DNA from: Spirometra erinaceieuropaei
Taxonomy: Eukaryota > Platyhelminthes > Cestoda > Diphyllobothriidea > Diphyllobothriidae
Reading direction: 5' to 3'
Assembly: GCA_902702965.1 (NCBI GenBank)
Contig: CACRXP010000037.1
Coordinates: forward strand, 1,357,358 to 1,421,357
DNA: 64,000 nucleotides
Shown here one piece after another: positions 48,076 to 59,553 of the stretch. The notes beneath the pieces were generated by a model. It saw nothing but the letters and a program-made list of their open reading frames with translations. It did not search any database and was not told the DNA's origin. Each line of letters opens with the position of its first letter. The first letter of the stretch is position 1. Position numbers and translations under genes: made by a program.

Positions 48076-50444
48076 TATCTCTTCAACGCTTTCAAACCCT
48101 CTTTTACCGCGTCTCACAGCACACTGCTAGGAAACGTAATTGAAATTCCTAGTTTAAACTCTCCTATGTCCCCAGATGGCAGGGCGTATCACAAGGTGAC
48201 ATGAAGTAGTGTTTATACAGGAGATTTGGACCAGTGTATTAAACTCAGGTGCGACTGGCTATGGGGAGTTTTTGGTATACACTATTTTGCACCTGCCATC
48301 TCAACGTTAGAAGTTACAAGGCAATAAGAGAAGCCCAGAAGTCAAATGGACTCCGTCCTCAGAAAGGACTGCATCCGTCAAAATAATGTGCTTCTCCTGG
48401 ACCCTCTTGTATGGAGTAACTGTGTGCACTGTGACTGACAGTGTTGAGAATGTGGTTGAATTTACACAAAGGACTTCGTATGCACGTGGATTCTGTAGAT
48501 TAGACGTATTAATCTAGAGTGATTAAAGAACTCCGCATGAGTCCCATTCGGAGAATCGCAAGCTCAGGAATATTGTGGTGATAGTTGCGAAAACGTTTGT
48601 CTGCACGATTTTGGCTTGTCTACAAATTATATGCATATGCTCATCAAGAGGTATTTCTTGAGGAGACCGCTCCGTTTTAACATCATATAGCTGGCTGGTT
48701 TGGGGTAAAACAAAATAAATGAGAATATCTTAGGATGAATTTTATGGGCTACGCCTATACTTCCGGAGTCTGCGATTCGTGCGCGGTGTTTAACTAACGA
48801 CAGACTTTTTTATTTCACAAGTTCACAAAGTAATTCATGGTAAGAAGTAGAAGCGATTGATGGAAAAAGAGTTTCTTTCGACGGACGTTTCGGATCCTTG
48901 CTCAAACCCATCTACAGGGACATTGACAGATACAGGATGTATTTTGTGCTTTTAGGGGTTGATGCATGAATCCGTTATCAAGCCTCACAATAGTGTTAGG
49001 AATTGAGTAATGTCACTCGCGCAGAAAATTCGTTTGTCCATTACAGTGTTGGAAGTAGGTGACAATATATGCTTGCCCCTGATCTGTGGACGTAGAACCT
49101 GTCCCGAAGATTGTACAGCGAGGGGAAATCCACAGCCCATAATTCTTGCTTACAGGGAAGGGTTGATCAACTTTAAATTCTCCGTCACATTTGCCCGGCC
49201 ATACCTCAGCAGGAAGCCCAGAGATTTGTGCCGAAGTAATTTAGGAATCGACCAAACTTTACGTCAGACAATGGTATTTCAGATGTTCAATGTCTGCGCG
49301 TTATTTGCAATTCTGATGTGTTAGTGAAAGCAAACAATATTTGAATACGCTCAGTCAATTTAGAACATAAACTTTATATTAATTGGTAGAAGATACAAAT
49401 GTTACTTGAACTGCAAAACTAAAGTCGGTAGTGGCAGATCTTAGTGAAAGAGTGTCAATATATGCTGATTGTCCGAAGTCGAAATACCGGACTCTTCTTA
49501 TATGACATCAATATCATGTGCGCTAGCGCTACTTTCACACTCTAACATTGTGGTCCCTCTGGTTGACTTAATATTACTATCGTTCACTCGAATTAAACTC
49601 TTATAGTCTTGCTTGCATGTAACTGGTCATTAGCGGTCGAATTAACTACAGTCGACCATTGCAATTTCTGTTTGCGATCTGACATCGGTTAACAGCAGCT
49701 ATAATAGGCGAACGTTTTATTTTCCACTTTAGTAACTGTTGGTAAAACTTCCTTGTTACGGCTTGATTATCATCGTTAGTAATTGAGACCACAACATTCC
49801 CTCAAGTGACCCCTAAACCAACCAAATAACTAGTCACTTGTGACAAGCTTTTTGTTAGAGAGGATTAACTGCTGAGCTTTGTTGATCAGTCCCGGTCGTT
49901 TATCACAAATGCGAATTTTTCACATCGTCCTGGGCCGACTCACCCCGACAAAATAACGAGTACGACACGGTTATTCAGACCTACTGCGTGCACTTTAGTT
50001 CAGTGTCTTATAGCTTGTTTTACGGTAGAAAACTGGAATCACCATGTTTCAGGTAGCCTTCTGATTCACAGGTGTGAACCTGTCCTCCATGCCCAAAACA
50101 TCATTCTTCTGGTTTCCAGATTTTAGCTAGCGACAGCTTAACACATTCTGTGTTGTAAATGCAAGTGTTCGGTCCTTATCAACGGCTTATTCCAAAGAAG
50201 AATACAGTCACCAATAAGTTATCTGGTTTATCAAACAGCTGTTTGTATTTTATGATTCACACGCGGCACCGGTAAAGTGGATGCAGGCAAGGACAGGGGA
50301 CTCACCGCTCAGACTGACGAGCAGGTGGGCATGAAAAGATCGCTAAAACTACTGAATTAAAATACCAACTTACATGGAAATGACTTGGAGGGCCGGTGCA
50401 TTTTGAAACCACTGACATATTCACTGAGAAAATGCTCCAATGCA
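48076..50444. other. No recognisable gene
   Basis: An isolated ORF at 49010-49324 (plus) has no known motif. Nothing else supported. Confidence 0.5.
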
Positions 50445-51433
50445 CACTGCGTGACCGGTCTCATGAAATGTTAGCCGAAAATCTGAAATGCATTTTCAAC
50501 TAGGTAGGATTAAAAAGGTGGCGTTGTATTATTATTGTCGTGTGGCATAATTCTATAATATTTCAGAATCGACAAGATGTCAGCTTTTGTAAGCACTTCT
50601 TTAGGATCTCCGGCAGAAATTTTACTTGGTAAAAATGACTAATTAATAGCATGCATTTTTCACATTTCTATTCGATGGTTTTATAAAATCGAATATAATT
50701 CATAGAGAACATGCACGAAAATAGACCTTATTTTGCCTCTTTGGTAGAAATCCACACTGTCTTTATCTTCTAAGCTCTAAGATGGGTTATCTTTAAGTTT
50801 TAAAAAATTCCTATTCATGAGGTTTTAAAGACCGTGCGATGTCCATATATGCAGCCTCGCACGTGCACGTTTGTCAATGCTCCTTGTAAAATGTAAAACA
50901 CACCGACGTATCCATTGTAGAATTTTATGAAATCTATGTAGCATCTTCTTAAAGGCATTGATAAATGTACGATTTTCCTTATATGGAACGCAGGCAGCTT
51001 GTGAAATGCAATCGTTATACGCTAATGCAACGGCTGGTCATGCTCGAAATAATTCGGGAAAGGGAAAACCTTTCAAACTCTTAACAAATACCTTTTCCGG
51101 GTGCTAAATGTGAAGAAAATGTTATTTTCTGTCATACATGCAAAAGAAAGCATATTTTCGTGCACGTTGCCTATAAAATATATTTGAATTTATAAAACCA
51201 TCGAAAATCAATGTATGAAATGCATGCTACTTAAGTAGTCATTTTTCACCATGTACGATTTCTGCCGGAGGTCAGAACAAAGAACATTCTAAGCCGACGT
51301 CTTGGCGATTCTGAAATATGATAGGATTATGCTACATGAAAATTAATTTTACAACGGCACCTTTTTAATCATACCTAGTTGAAAACGACTTTCAGAATTT
51401 CGGCTAACATTTCATGAGATCGGTCACGCACTG
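50445..51433. mobile_element. Foldback MITE, copy 2 (989 bp)
   Basis: Left end CACTGCGTGACCGGTCTCATG; right end its near reverse complement, ending CGGTCACGCACTG then TA. Length, arm sequence and loop (CCATTGTAGAATTTTATG, CGCTAATGCAACGG) match copy 1 at 19323-20317 in the same orientation. The arms have diverged more than in copy 1, and the left TA has become CA. No coding capacity. Confidence 0.75.
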
Positions 51434-54409
51434 TAGGTGTCTGCCTCTGCATTTTAAGCGGCGACTTCGAAGTGGACAATTTGACCAAACTTAAGTGCTG
51501 ATACATTAATCTTAAACGACTTCTCAGATTCCATGATCGGTCTATCTCCCTTCTCCTTAAAAATGGAGCTTCGCTACATTTCACTCTAAGTTGTTTCGCA
51601 CAAACTTCTTCGTAAAAAAAACTTTGGTTGTACAGTTAATGTCCTGCGTGAAATCAAGACCTCCGGAAGAAGGGTTTCAATCAAGCAGTATTGTATCGAA
51701 ATCTAGGCGCGCTGGAGCCTTGGGGAAATTTGCTAGTTGAATGAGATAAGAGCATTCGTGACGACTGCAGCTGACCATGCTTGTGCCAAGCTGTTTGACA
51801 TCGTTATTATCATGTGGTCGGAAAACGTGCGTGATTCAAGACTGGATTTAAAACTGGGCGTGGATGTCCTGGCGAAGTATGTATGTTGCAATTACAGTTA
51901 CAAATTCAACGGCTGACAACCAGCAACTGACTACCTTTTGGCTTGCTTACATCATAGCATTGAAAATGTTTGCGCATTTCAACCATCCAAGTGGTGAGTG
52001 GGACTAAACGCTCTGCCGGAGAAAATGGTTTGCTATTTAATCACCTCTGTGAGGGTTCAACCCAACAAATTCTTCCTTCGCCATTCGATATTAGGTTTGG
52101 AATCCGATGGAATTATTATTTTAATAGTGCTATTTACTGGAATCCCTGAAGGCTTCTATGCGATTATAACGTTGAATATGCTTCGAGTGAATAGCCAATC
52201 TATTTGCAGTGCATCGAAAACATAGCTTCCTCAGCATCCAACTATTACGACACCCACTAAAAGGTGTGCGTTTGGTTATAATTCGTACCAACTTCTGGAC
52301 CAAAGGACGGGGAAAGTTTATGCCACCGACCTTGTTTAAGATGCTTTCCCGTTTTCTACAACAAGCGTAACACCTCAGTTGCCAAAATGCCCTCATTTAC
52401 AGAAAACCGGTTGGTTAGTCATGTTCTGTAGTTGTGAATAATAGGTGATGCACACAGACAACCACCAGTGCTAGACGTCTTCAGTCACCGCTGTCTTAGA
52501 AGAATATCGACTTTGTCTCGAATGGGACAGACCACAGTCGCAGCTACATCACCGCAAGTGTATTCGGGCTTACGCGACAGAGAAGGGTTGGGTGGTTCTG
52601 TGCGTTTTGCATGGCCTGCTCTCTGAGTCCAGAGCTGTTCCCACGCGGCCCCTGCCTAACTAGAAACGACTATGATTAGCTCAGCCGAAGCCCGACTTGA
52701 CTAGAGTCCTGGAGACGTGTAGGATACTTTTTGGTCTAAGGCATTCAATTTTTACCATGAGAGAAGATGAAATGCACCCAAATGTTCTACTGATCTTATC
52801 ATCTCGTACGCAGAACTACTACTGAACATGTCATAAGGGAAGTATAGATATTGTATAACTTGAAATAATCAGCTACAGAGGATAACATTCAATGGTTATC
52901 TCCGAATGAGATTTATATATTTCGGTCCGTGGAGCCTGAATGGTTGTTCCGTTTTAAGTGTGTCCCAGAGCAAATTTTTCCCTTTACTTCGGAAAAGTCT
53001 TGAACCGGAATGCAACAGTCAGACAATATGTCGTCAACCGAACGGATTTCCAGTTGGCTTGCTTCGGATGATAAACCGTTTTTAATTTTCGCAAATGTCG
53101 CGTGAGCCAACAACCAACCAGGCGCAGTGTCTACGCGCGCATCAGTCACCATTTAGGAGATTCAGGCCGTAGAAAGTGGAAGATAAATAGACATGTCAGA
53201 CGGGTGTTGGTCGTTTTTCTACATACCATCAAGCAAACTACTCCTAAAAGAGTGTTAGGTTTATTTAACTCCGGAACTTCCTGAGATGTCTGTTCTTAGT
53301 TCGTCAAGAGGAATCAAGCTAAGCTGAATGTCAAAAACAGATAAAGCAATAAAATTTAATCTGTATGGTATAAGTGTAGCTCCAAAAAATCTTTATAGAT
53401 ATAGAAAGTGCATGGAGGTTAGAAAACCCCAGAGTACACGCCTAAAACAAGATGTGGGACTATGGTGGAGGGAGGACGATTTTAGGCATGACGCAAAGCG
53501 TTTAACTAAAAACAAACGTAGATATTCTCTAGTAAGGTGCAAAAATCTTTATTCAAACCGGGTCGTATGTCAGGTGCGGGAACACAGCTTTAAAGGTGCA
53601 GATACAAACAAAAGCAGTGATAAAGTTGATTTGACCGAAACAAATCACCTATTCCTGGTAGGAGGACGTAGCATCCAGGTGTAATTAGGACTGCTATAGT
53701 TTATAAAAAATGTATAGGTCAATGGCCTATAAACTTAAAAGGGACGTACGCATCAAAATGTGGCAGTTCCACTGCGATTTCACGGAGGAAAGGGCCGAAT
53801 ATATAGGCTGGCTGATCTGGGAGAGTCAGTTTACATCTACTAAAATCACACGATGCTAGGCCGAATAAATCAAGGATAAACGACGCAGAACTCATCATTA
53901 TTAACCTTTAATGTGCATGGGGATTACAGTTATTTAAATTTTCTCTACCTGCTTACAATCTGCTACGTTAATCACAAAGTCGTCGTGTCTGCTACCACGC
54001 AAATGCACTGGCTTGGTGTATCGGAATGCAATTAGTCAATTCAGCATACCTTTAACAAGGTTGGTTTAGCATTCATTCGGTGCGAATAATCGTCCCTGGA
54101 AGCTGACGAACCACTTCAAGCTACAAACTGTGTGTCAGTTCTTACCCTTGTACGGGCTATCGCAGCGTACATTTAAGGATATCGGAATCTGTAGGTCTCC
54201 GTTAACACACTCATTTGGCCACATGGGTACTTTAAGCAAAGGACAACGATATAGATAAAGATCCCAATTAACTGTCAGTAAACTGCTGATCGTGCCATAC
54301 GTAATTTATGATAAAGGTATTTTTATGGGTGGGGCAGCATGCTAGACAATAAGGTGACAGAATGAACAACAACATAGAAATCGCCTGGATTTTTTCCGAA
54401 AGTATTATC
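51434..54409. other. No confident gene
   Basis: Two ORFs deserve mention only. 52913-53152 (minus) has protein-like composition (SVDDILSDCCIPVQDFSEVK) but no recognised family. 53328-53684 (plus) is described separately. Confidence 0.4.
53328..53684 (+). CDS. Unknown 118-codon ORF
   Basis: ATG-initiated, very basic (Lys/Arg-rich, for example DAKRLTKNKRRYSLVRCK), no signal peptide or known motif, stop followed by AT-rich sequence. Length in this AT-rich setting is modestly unusual. It could be an exon, a relic of a mobile element, or chance. No splice or promoter signal decides it. Confidence 0.2.
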   Translation: MSKTDKAIKFNLYGISVAPKNLYRYRKCMEVRKPQSTRLKQDVGLWWREDDFRHDAKRLTKNKRRYSLVRCKNLYSNRVVCQVREHSFKGADTNKSSDKVDLTETNHLFLVGGRSIQV

Positions 54410-55415
54410 CTACGCTAATGTAAAATGTGAAAATGAGAGCAGTAATTTGGTGGCTGCGAAGTTAAACTCGTGACCCATTTTGCAGGTGTGGGCAGCCACT
54501 TGTGATAATGCGTCGCCTCGTCGCACAGCCAGCTTATGTTCGTGTATGCGCGATCCGAGCATGCGCCAAGTCTGCCCTGTATAGTTAAAAGGACAATTTT
54601 GACACGGAATGCGATACACTACTCCAGACTGCCCTTCAGGCTTTAACCAGTCTTTGATTTTCAGGAACCTATTAAGCATGGTGGCTTTGGGGCGGTGTGC
54701 AATTCCAACACCTATCTCCGCAGCAATGCGCTTCTGAAACACCCTTGATGTATGGCAGAGAATGCCATATCGTCGGTGGTGTTGACGTTTGAGTCCTCTG
54801 GCGGCAACCGCGTAGGCAGCGACTTATGAATGCCCTCGGATAGCCATTGTGCACAACATCGTCGCGCCGACAAGGGGTCTCACGTGTTCTGTCCTCCGGT
54901 TTGACGTAATGAGTTTGGATCTGTTTGAAGAGCGTCTTCACAGAACTTCGCTTGTGGGCCACCGGATAGTTCCTGTGAAAACAGAGAAGCTGTGTGGTGT
55001 TCGTTGCCTTCCTATAAACCGTCGTTTTCAGTTCACCGTTAAGGTGTCGTCTGACAGCACATCCAGGAAGTGCAACTGCTGTTCCTATTCTTCTTCCTTC
55101 GTGAATTTTATATCGGGGAAGACTGCGTTGAGCAGGCTGTGGAAATGTTGCAGCATGCCCTTCTTCACGATGACGAACCTGTCGTCTGTGTAACGGTTCC
55201 AAAACGTTGGCTGATGTTGGATGAAGACACTCTTTTCTAACTCCTCAATTCCTCCTCGGAGGTCTGTGAGGTATTGAGAGGCTGATCGAAATGAGGTAGT
55301 CAAATTGCCTTGAGGGAAATTCAGTTTTGAGTACATCCACTGTGCCTATAATGAAAAAGCAAAAGCTATTCTTGTCGACAGAGAATTTTACAGACCAGAA
55401 TTGAACTCACAAGCC
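54410..55415 (-). pseudogene. Penelope-like element with internal deletion (RT end plus GIY-YIG endonuclease)
   Basis: Minus strand, from 55415 down. The segment YSKLNFPQGNLTTSFRSASQ is followed directly by a jump to WNRYTDDRFVIV (RT active site, normally YVDD) and DIKFTKEE, so the central RT blocks are deleted. In another frame come LKTTVYRKATNTTQLL and AHKRSSVKTLF. Then, in the frame at 54742-54410, the nuclease reads VVYRIPCQNCPFNYTGQT and SRIHEHKLAVRRGDALSQVA, with HTCKMGHEF. The YxG core is YTG, not YIG. This nuclease type (IPC..C..EHKLAV) differs from the EHLPAWL type at 1-312, 23.6 and 33.4 kb, so it is a second PLE subfamily. Several frameshifts. Confidence 0.8.
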
Positions 55416-55771
55416 AAATTGTGGGTAGGTCTGCCCTTTAGAGCAACGATTGGCCGAAATGGGACAGTTACTTTATGGATTTTTCGCAGACCATAGAATC
55501 AAGTTAGAGCGGTGTCAGTTGCCTTCATTCGGTGTCATTTATTCTCCGTGATCTCATTTTTATGTCGATATTCTCTAATCAGTTTACTCAGCCAATCTCC
55601 CATTGCTTTGGCTTGTGATTTTGATGCTAATCTGTAAAATTCTCTGTCAACAAGAATGGCTTTAGCTTTTTCATTAGAGGCAAAGTGGATGTACTTAAAA
55701 CTGAATTTCCTCCAAGGCAATTCAACTACCTCAGTTCGATCAGCCTCTCATTTCCTCATAGACCTCAGACG
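55256..55771. repeat. Inverted repeat made by two head-to-head PLE 5' segments
   Basis: Left arm 55256-55415, right arm 55610-55771; about 160 bp each, with roughly 85 percent identity by eye. Shared blocks include CTGTAAAATTCTCTGTC, AAGCTATTC/AATGGCTTTAG-type sequence, GTGGATGTACT and AAACTGAATTTCC. The spacer is about 194 bases. The arms are corresponding parts of the PLEs running outward on opposite strands. Confidence 0.8.
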
Positions 55772-56035
55772 TCAGAGTATTCAATCGGACGAAATCATGG
55801 TCTCCTTCGATGTGACGTTGTTATTCACATCCATCTCACCAAATTTGGCCCGCGAAGTCTTGCGCAAGAGACTTGAAGAGGCGTACGATGGGACTCAGAA
55901 TGCACTCAAAATTGAACACCTCATGAGGCTGTTTGATTTTTGCCAATTAACTTTCTTCACTTTTGCGGGAGAGACATATGAACAAATCAAAGGAACGTCA
56001 ATGGGCTCACCGGTCTCCGGATGAGAAGTCGGTCA
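55610..56035 (+). pseudogene. Penelope-like reverse transcriptase, N-terminal part, 3'-truncated
   Basis: The frame at 55656-56024 is open: YLKLNFLQGNSTTSVRSASH, then DEIMVSFDVTLLFTSISPNL (RT block with catalytic Asp), EVLRKRLEE, FTFAGETYEQIKGTSMGSPVSG. These are the PLE palm motifs SFDV-SLFT-IP and YEQIKGTPMGSPISG. Immediately after GSPVSG the sequence departs from PLE, so YVDD, thumb and nuclease are absent. With the minus-strand element starting at 55415 it forms a head-to-head pair; the minus copy lacks exactly the central region this copy retains. Confidence 0.85.
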
Positions 56036-57395
56036 ATCGATTTATCGATCTGGCGTCGGCGTACAGAGCCCTGTGAGGTCACCTCCAGTCCTGCATGCCC
56101 TACAACTGTCGCTTTTCCTGTTGCTGCCACTACCTCTGACAATGGACGAGTCTGGAAGCTCAGGACAATAAACGAAATGTTCCGGTGCTCGACCCTTCTT
56201 CTTTACAGCCTATAAATGTAAGCCAAGATAAAACCTCATGTGACACAATCCAGTCTACTGACAGTTAAGTGGGGTCCTCCTCTATACTGTTGCCAAAACC
56301 ATTTCTCATGCATACCAAAATATACGGGGATTAGAATTTCAAAGCGCTTTAAAAGGTCTATTTGAACGTTTGTAAAGTCCTGACGCAAATGCATCTGATT
56401 TTCTAGTTATCCGAAGCACTTTTAATCTACCATGCTGAATTAGGCAATAGCTCGCTCTTTTAGGCAGATCAGTGTTCGCTCGCTTTGTTCAATAATGGAG
56501 CTATTTTAATCGACCGCTCTTGTTTGGCGGTGGATAAAAAGGCATCGAAGTAGTCCCATGGAAAGGTGGCAGTGCACTTTGTTGGCGCCTGGAGTTCTAG
56601 AGATAACCTCTATTTAAATGATCCTCCGGTCGTAAAAGCGCTCGATAGCCGCAGTGGAATGCGAACAAGCACCAGGCAGGACAAGTCTTTCCTACAGCCA
56701 ACGCTCAAACTGTCCGAGGTCCTGACCGACAACGCCAAGTTTGTTTTACTATTTTGATCAAGTTACGTGCCCAAGGTATAGCAGCATACGAAATCAGCTA
56801 ACTGTGGTGCAGTAGGCAGAAGTAGTCTCTCCGGAATTCGTCAGAGGACATTCAGACAAGTTAAATTGGAGTGTTTCGAGAGATGTCATATTGAGAGTTA
56901 ACTTAACTAACATGTGGAAAAGTTAAGATTGTCCATTGAAACCACAAGTGACTGGAGAGCTGGTTCTATAGAAGTCACATAGTTACCACCGGGGTTCAAA
57001 ATCCGTCGACGCCGTCCAATGTTTTACATAAGAACGCCCATATATTTCTTCCAAATCATTTAGGACATACGAAGTATCTGTGCTTCGAAATAGGTCGCGG
57101 TACCGGCGGACGATACCGGCAGTCTCTTTTCTTCTGTTAGATTCTTAAAAATGTGGATGCCGTTCGACCAACATATAACGGATGCACATCCACCTATGTT
57201 TTCAGATTTGTACTTTCTGTTTAAAAAAAGGAAAGGTTGTGGTCAGACGATCTGAAAACAGACCCACATATGTATGGTCTTGTAAAGAGGTTATTCCGGA
57301 AGTAGGGGGTTTCTAACTGTGGAGTCTCAAACGACGGTGCGCCCAAATGAACGACTCCTTGACATAAAGGCGATAATATTTGCAGGAAATTAGGG

Positions 57396-57870
57396 GATGG
57401 CTTCATTTGATGTCAGCCCACTCTATGTTCATAATACAGGCCCTTGCGGTCGAAACCCTCAATGCCCTGAATCGTCGAAATTACATTGGGGACGATGACC
57501 GGACCACAACTCAGGGCCTCATAGAAATGAAGAGACTGAATCAAGACTTTCATCACCTTAAATGGGATAACATATGAGCAAATTAGGGAATCTCTGAGGG
57601 TAAACACTTCTTTGGGCTCATTGCCGAGACATTTCTGCAAATACCCCAAGAGGAGGTTGCTAGAAGACTGCAAACCGAAATTGCGGGAAAACTACGTCGA
57701 TGACACAGTCATCCTAGACAGGGACGCAGAGCGGTGGCGCTAGTCTACCGAAAACCGACGAACAAGCTGTAAATTCTCAGATACTGAGGAAAACATCTCA
57801 AGCAACACAAACAACGATGTGTATGCACGCTATACTGTCGGATGAAGACTCATTGCAACACACCAGTTGC
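57396..57870 (+). pseudogene. Decayed Penelope-like RT fragment
   Basis: Motifs in order with frame changes: MASFDVSPLF (57396), NIYEQIRESLRVNTSLGSL (about 57563-57620, the YEQI-GTPMGSP block), ENYVDDTVILDRD (57687-57725, intact YVDD), YRKPTNK (about 57745) and HKQRCVCTLYCRMKTHCNT (about 57805-57860, the HKRSCVRTLF-type block). Stops and frameshifts throughout. No nuclease follows. It lies 1.4 kb beyond the 55.6-kb fragment on the same strand but has its own copy of the same blocks, so it is a separate insertion. Confidence 0.75.
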
Positions 57871-59202
57871 AAAATGGGACGAAATATAGCTATTCAGACG
57901 AGTCTTTAGTGCTAACGTCTTTCTGCCAGCGTTTTTTGGACGGAAACGAATGTCACTGACGAAGTCAGACTGAATGTTTAGTGAGGCAAAATCACGAAGG
58001 ATCATTCTGTACATGAAGACGGTCACTGAAGTCGGAGCTATATCGTTTGCGCCACTCACAATGGGTTGCTCACAAGTGCGGCTCAACAATCTGCCACCAG
58101 GTGATGCTACCAAGTGATAATAATGATAAACAGGAGAAGTCGGCCGTTGTCTACCAATTTTAATTAATCTACGGGATGTACAACTACTTTGGAGAAATCG
58201 GCCGACGGCATCGAACTCGAAATCACAAATGCCAGTTGGACGTGCAAAGGCTTGACTAAAAGTCGGAGGCAAAAACTCGTGCTGCGCGGATGGGACACAT
58301 CTCCAACTTTAACACCGTTGAGATCATGGTCCTAGCCGATGATCATACTCTTAAGCAAATGTGTGGAGTCTGGGTGTCCACCGACTGATCAGCCAACCGC
58401 TACACTAATTCATTCCCCCTCCCTATCTGCTTTTACGAATTCCGCGGTCAGGGAGGGCGTGGTTGACATAGGTTTCTATGGAATACGGGGCACGATGTGA
58501 CCCCACAGTCGGCATTGGCACGACACGCATCAGGCCAATCGCGTCTTATTATGATAGCTGTGAGCATAAATTTTCAGTTTCCAAGGATAAATATACGAAA
58601 TCATTATCCAAATTGGTAGACCTCCAATTTGCCTCTCCACGTGAATGCCTCATCTTTTGTAATTTAACGAGTTACGACAAAAGGCACATCACACACTGTT
58701 TTTATCGCAAACTAACCAACTTTAAAATAAGTCAACATTTTTCTTCAGTCATTATCGCTTGTGATGTCTAAGACACGAAAACTCCGGTCAACTTAAGATC
58801 ACATGCCGAACTTTAGGATTCACCCAGCACAAGATGAGCAAGTTTTTCTTGCATACACTTAAACTTTTTTCACGGCCTGTTATTCGGAATTCTTTCATCC
58901 CAGCCTTTTGCCATCAGGTCTTATCAACAATTATGGTGGACATTAATTTATTGAAGGCTATTCGTCTGCCCTACCATCAGTAAGATGTGGTTTCTCCTCG
59001 CGTTTTGACCTTTTTATATCTAAAATGTCATCTGAACCCGCTTAATAATATTATTTTTTCACTTAATTTATTTGATGTTTTTCCCTAGTGTCCTTTTGAA
59101 CTGCTACATATACAGTTCTAGTTTGAGGTAATGGATACACGGTAACTGTAGTTTATCTTTGTACGTCATACCAAATCAATTTCCCCAGATAATATTTTGC
59201 AG
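57871..59202. other. No confident gene
   Basis: A 140-codon minus-strand ORF at 57850-58272 has natural-looking sequence (TCEQPIVSGANDIAPTSVTV) but no known domain and overlaps the PLE relic at one end; it may belong to an unidentified repeat. The rest is AT-rich. Confidence 0.4.
59067..59072 (-). terminator. Possible poly(A) signal of the CSPG-repeat gene
   Basis: AATAAA on the minus strand, about 480 bases after the stop codon. Another AATAAA lies at about 58948. Either could serve. Confidence 0.35.
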
Positions 59203-59424
59203 TGTTACCAAGTTTTTCAAAGATTTAAACTCCATAAATGCCATCCCGAACTCGAGCCACAGCTAAAGGCATCAAAAATTTACAAACATTCGCAAAGAAC
59301 GACACGGAGCCTCTCTGGTGCATGCTTACCTGTCCACCTAAGACCCCGCTGTATGCCCCGTTTGTCTGATTGTCCAACATGCCGAACACTTGAGGACTGT
59401 TTTTTTAATATAGCTGGAGTTTAA
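59203..59424 (+). CDS. Possible terminal exon of a Cys-rich protein
   Basis: After an acceptor-like ATATTTTGCAG the frame is open for 73 codons to TAA (59422-59424), and AATAAA overlaps the stop (59424-59429). The peptide carries seven Cys, mostly at its end (ACLPVHLRPRCMPRLSDCPT, then CRTLEDCFF), as in small secreted domains. No family recognised. It converges on the CSPG gene whose stop lies 130 bases away, and would overlap that gene's likely 3' UTR. If the exon is not real, this is UTR sequence of the opposite strand. Confidence 0.3.
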   Translation, partial: CYQVFQRFKLHKCHPELEPQLKASKIYKHSQRTTRSLSGACLPVHLRPRCMPRLSDCPTCRTLEDCFFNIAGV

Positions 59425-59553
59425 ATAAACAAAATTGATAAAATTTACAACCTTTTATCTGTGAAAGTCGCACTTTACATGTGAGTGAAGAATCAAACCT
59501 CTGTGGGCTCTTGAATCAAGTCAAAGGTTAATGATTACATATTTCGTAGCTGG

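Noticed and set aside
49010..49324. 104-codon plus-strand ORF
   Set aside because: Cys-containing but no domain; within the length expected by chance for this much sequence.
52913..53152. 79-codon minus-strand ORF with acidic, protein-like sequence
   Set aside because: No recognised family or clear acceptor; kept only as a note.
57850..58272. 140-codon minus-strand ORF
   Set aside because: Overlaps the PLE relic on the other strand and shows no domain; possibly part of an unclassified repeat but unsupported.
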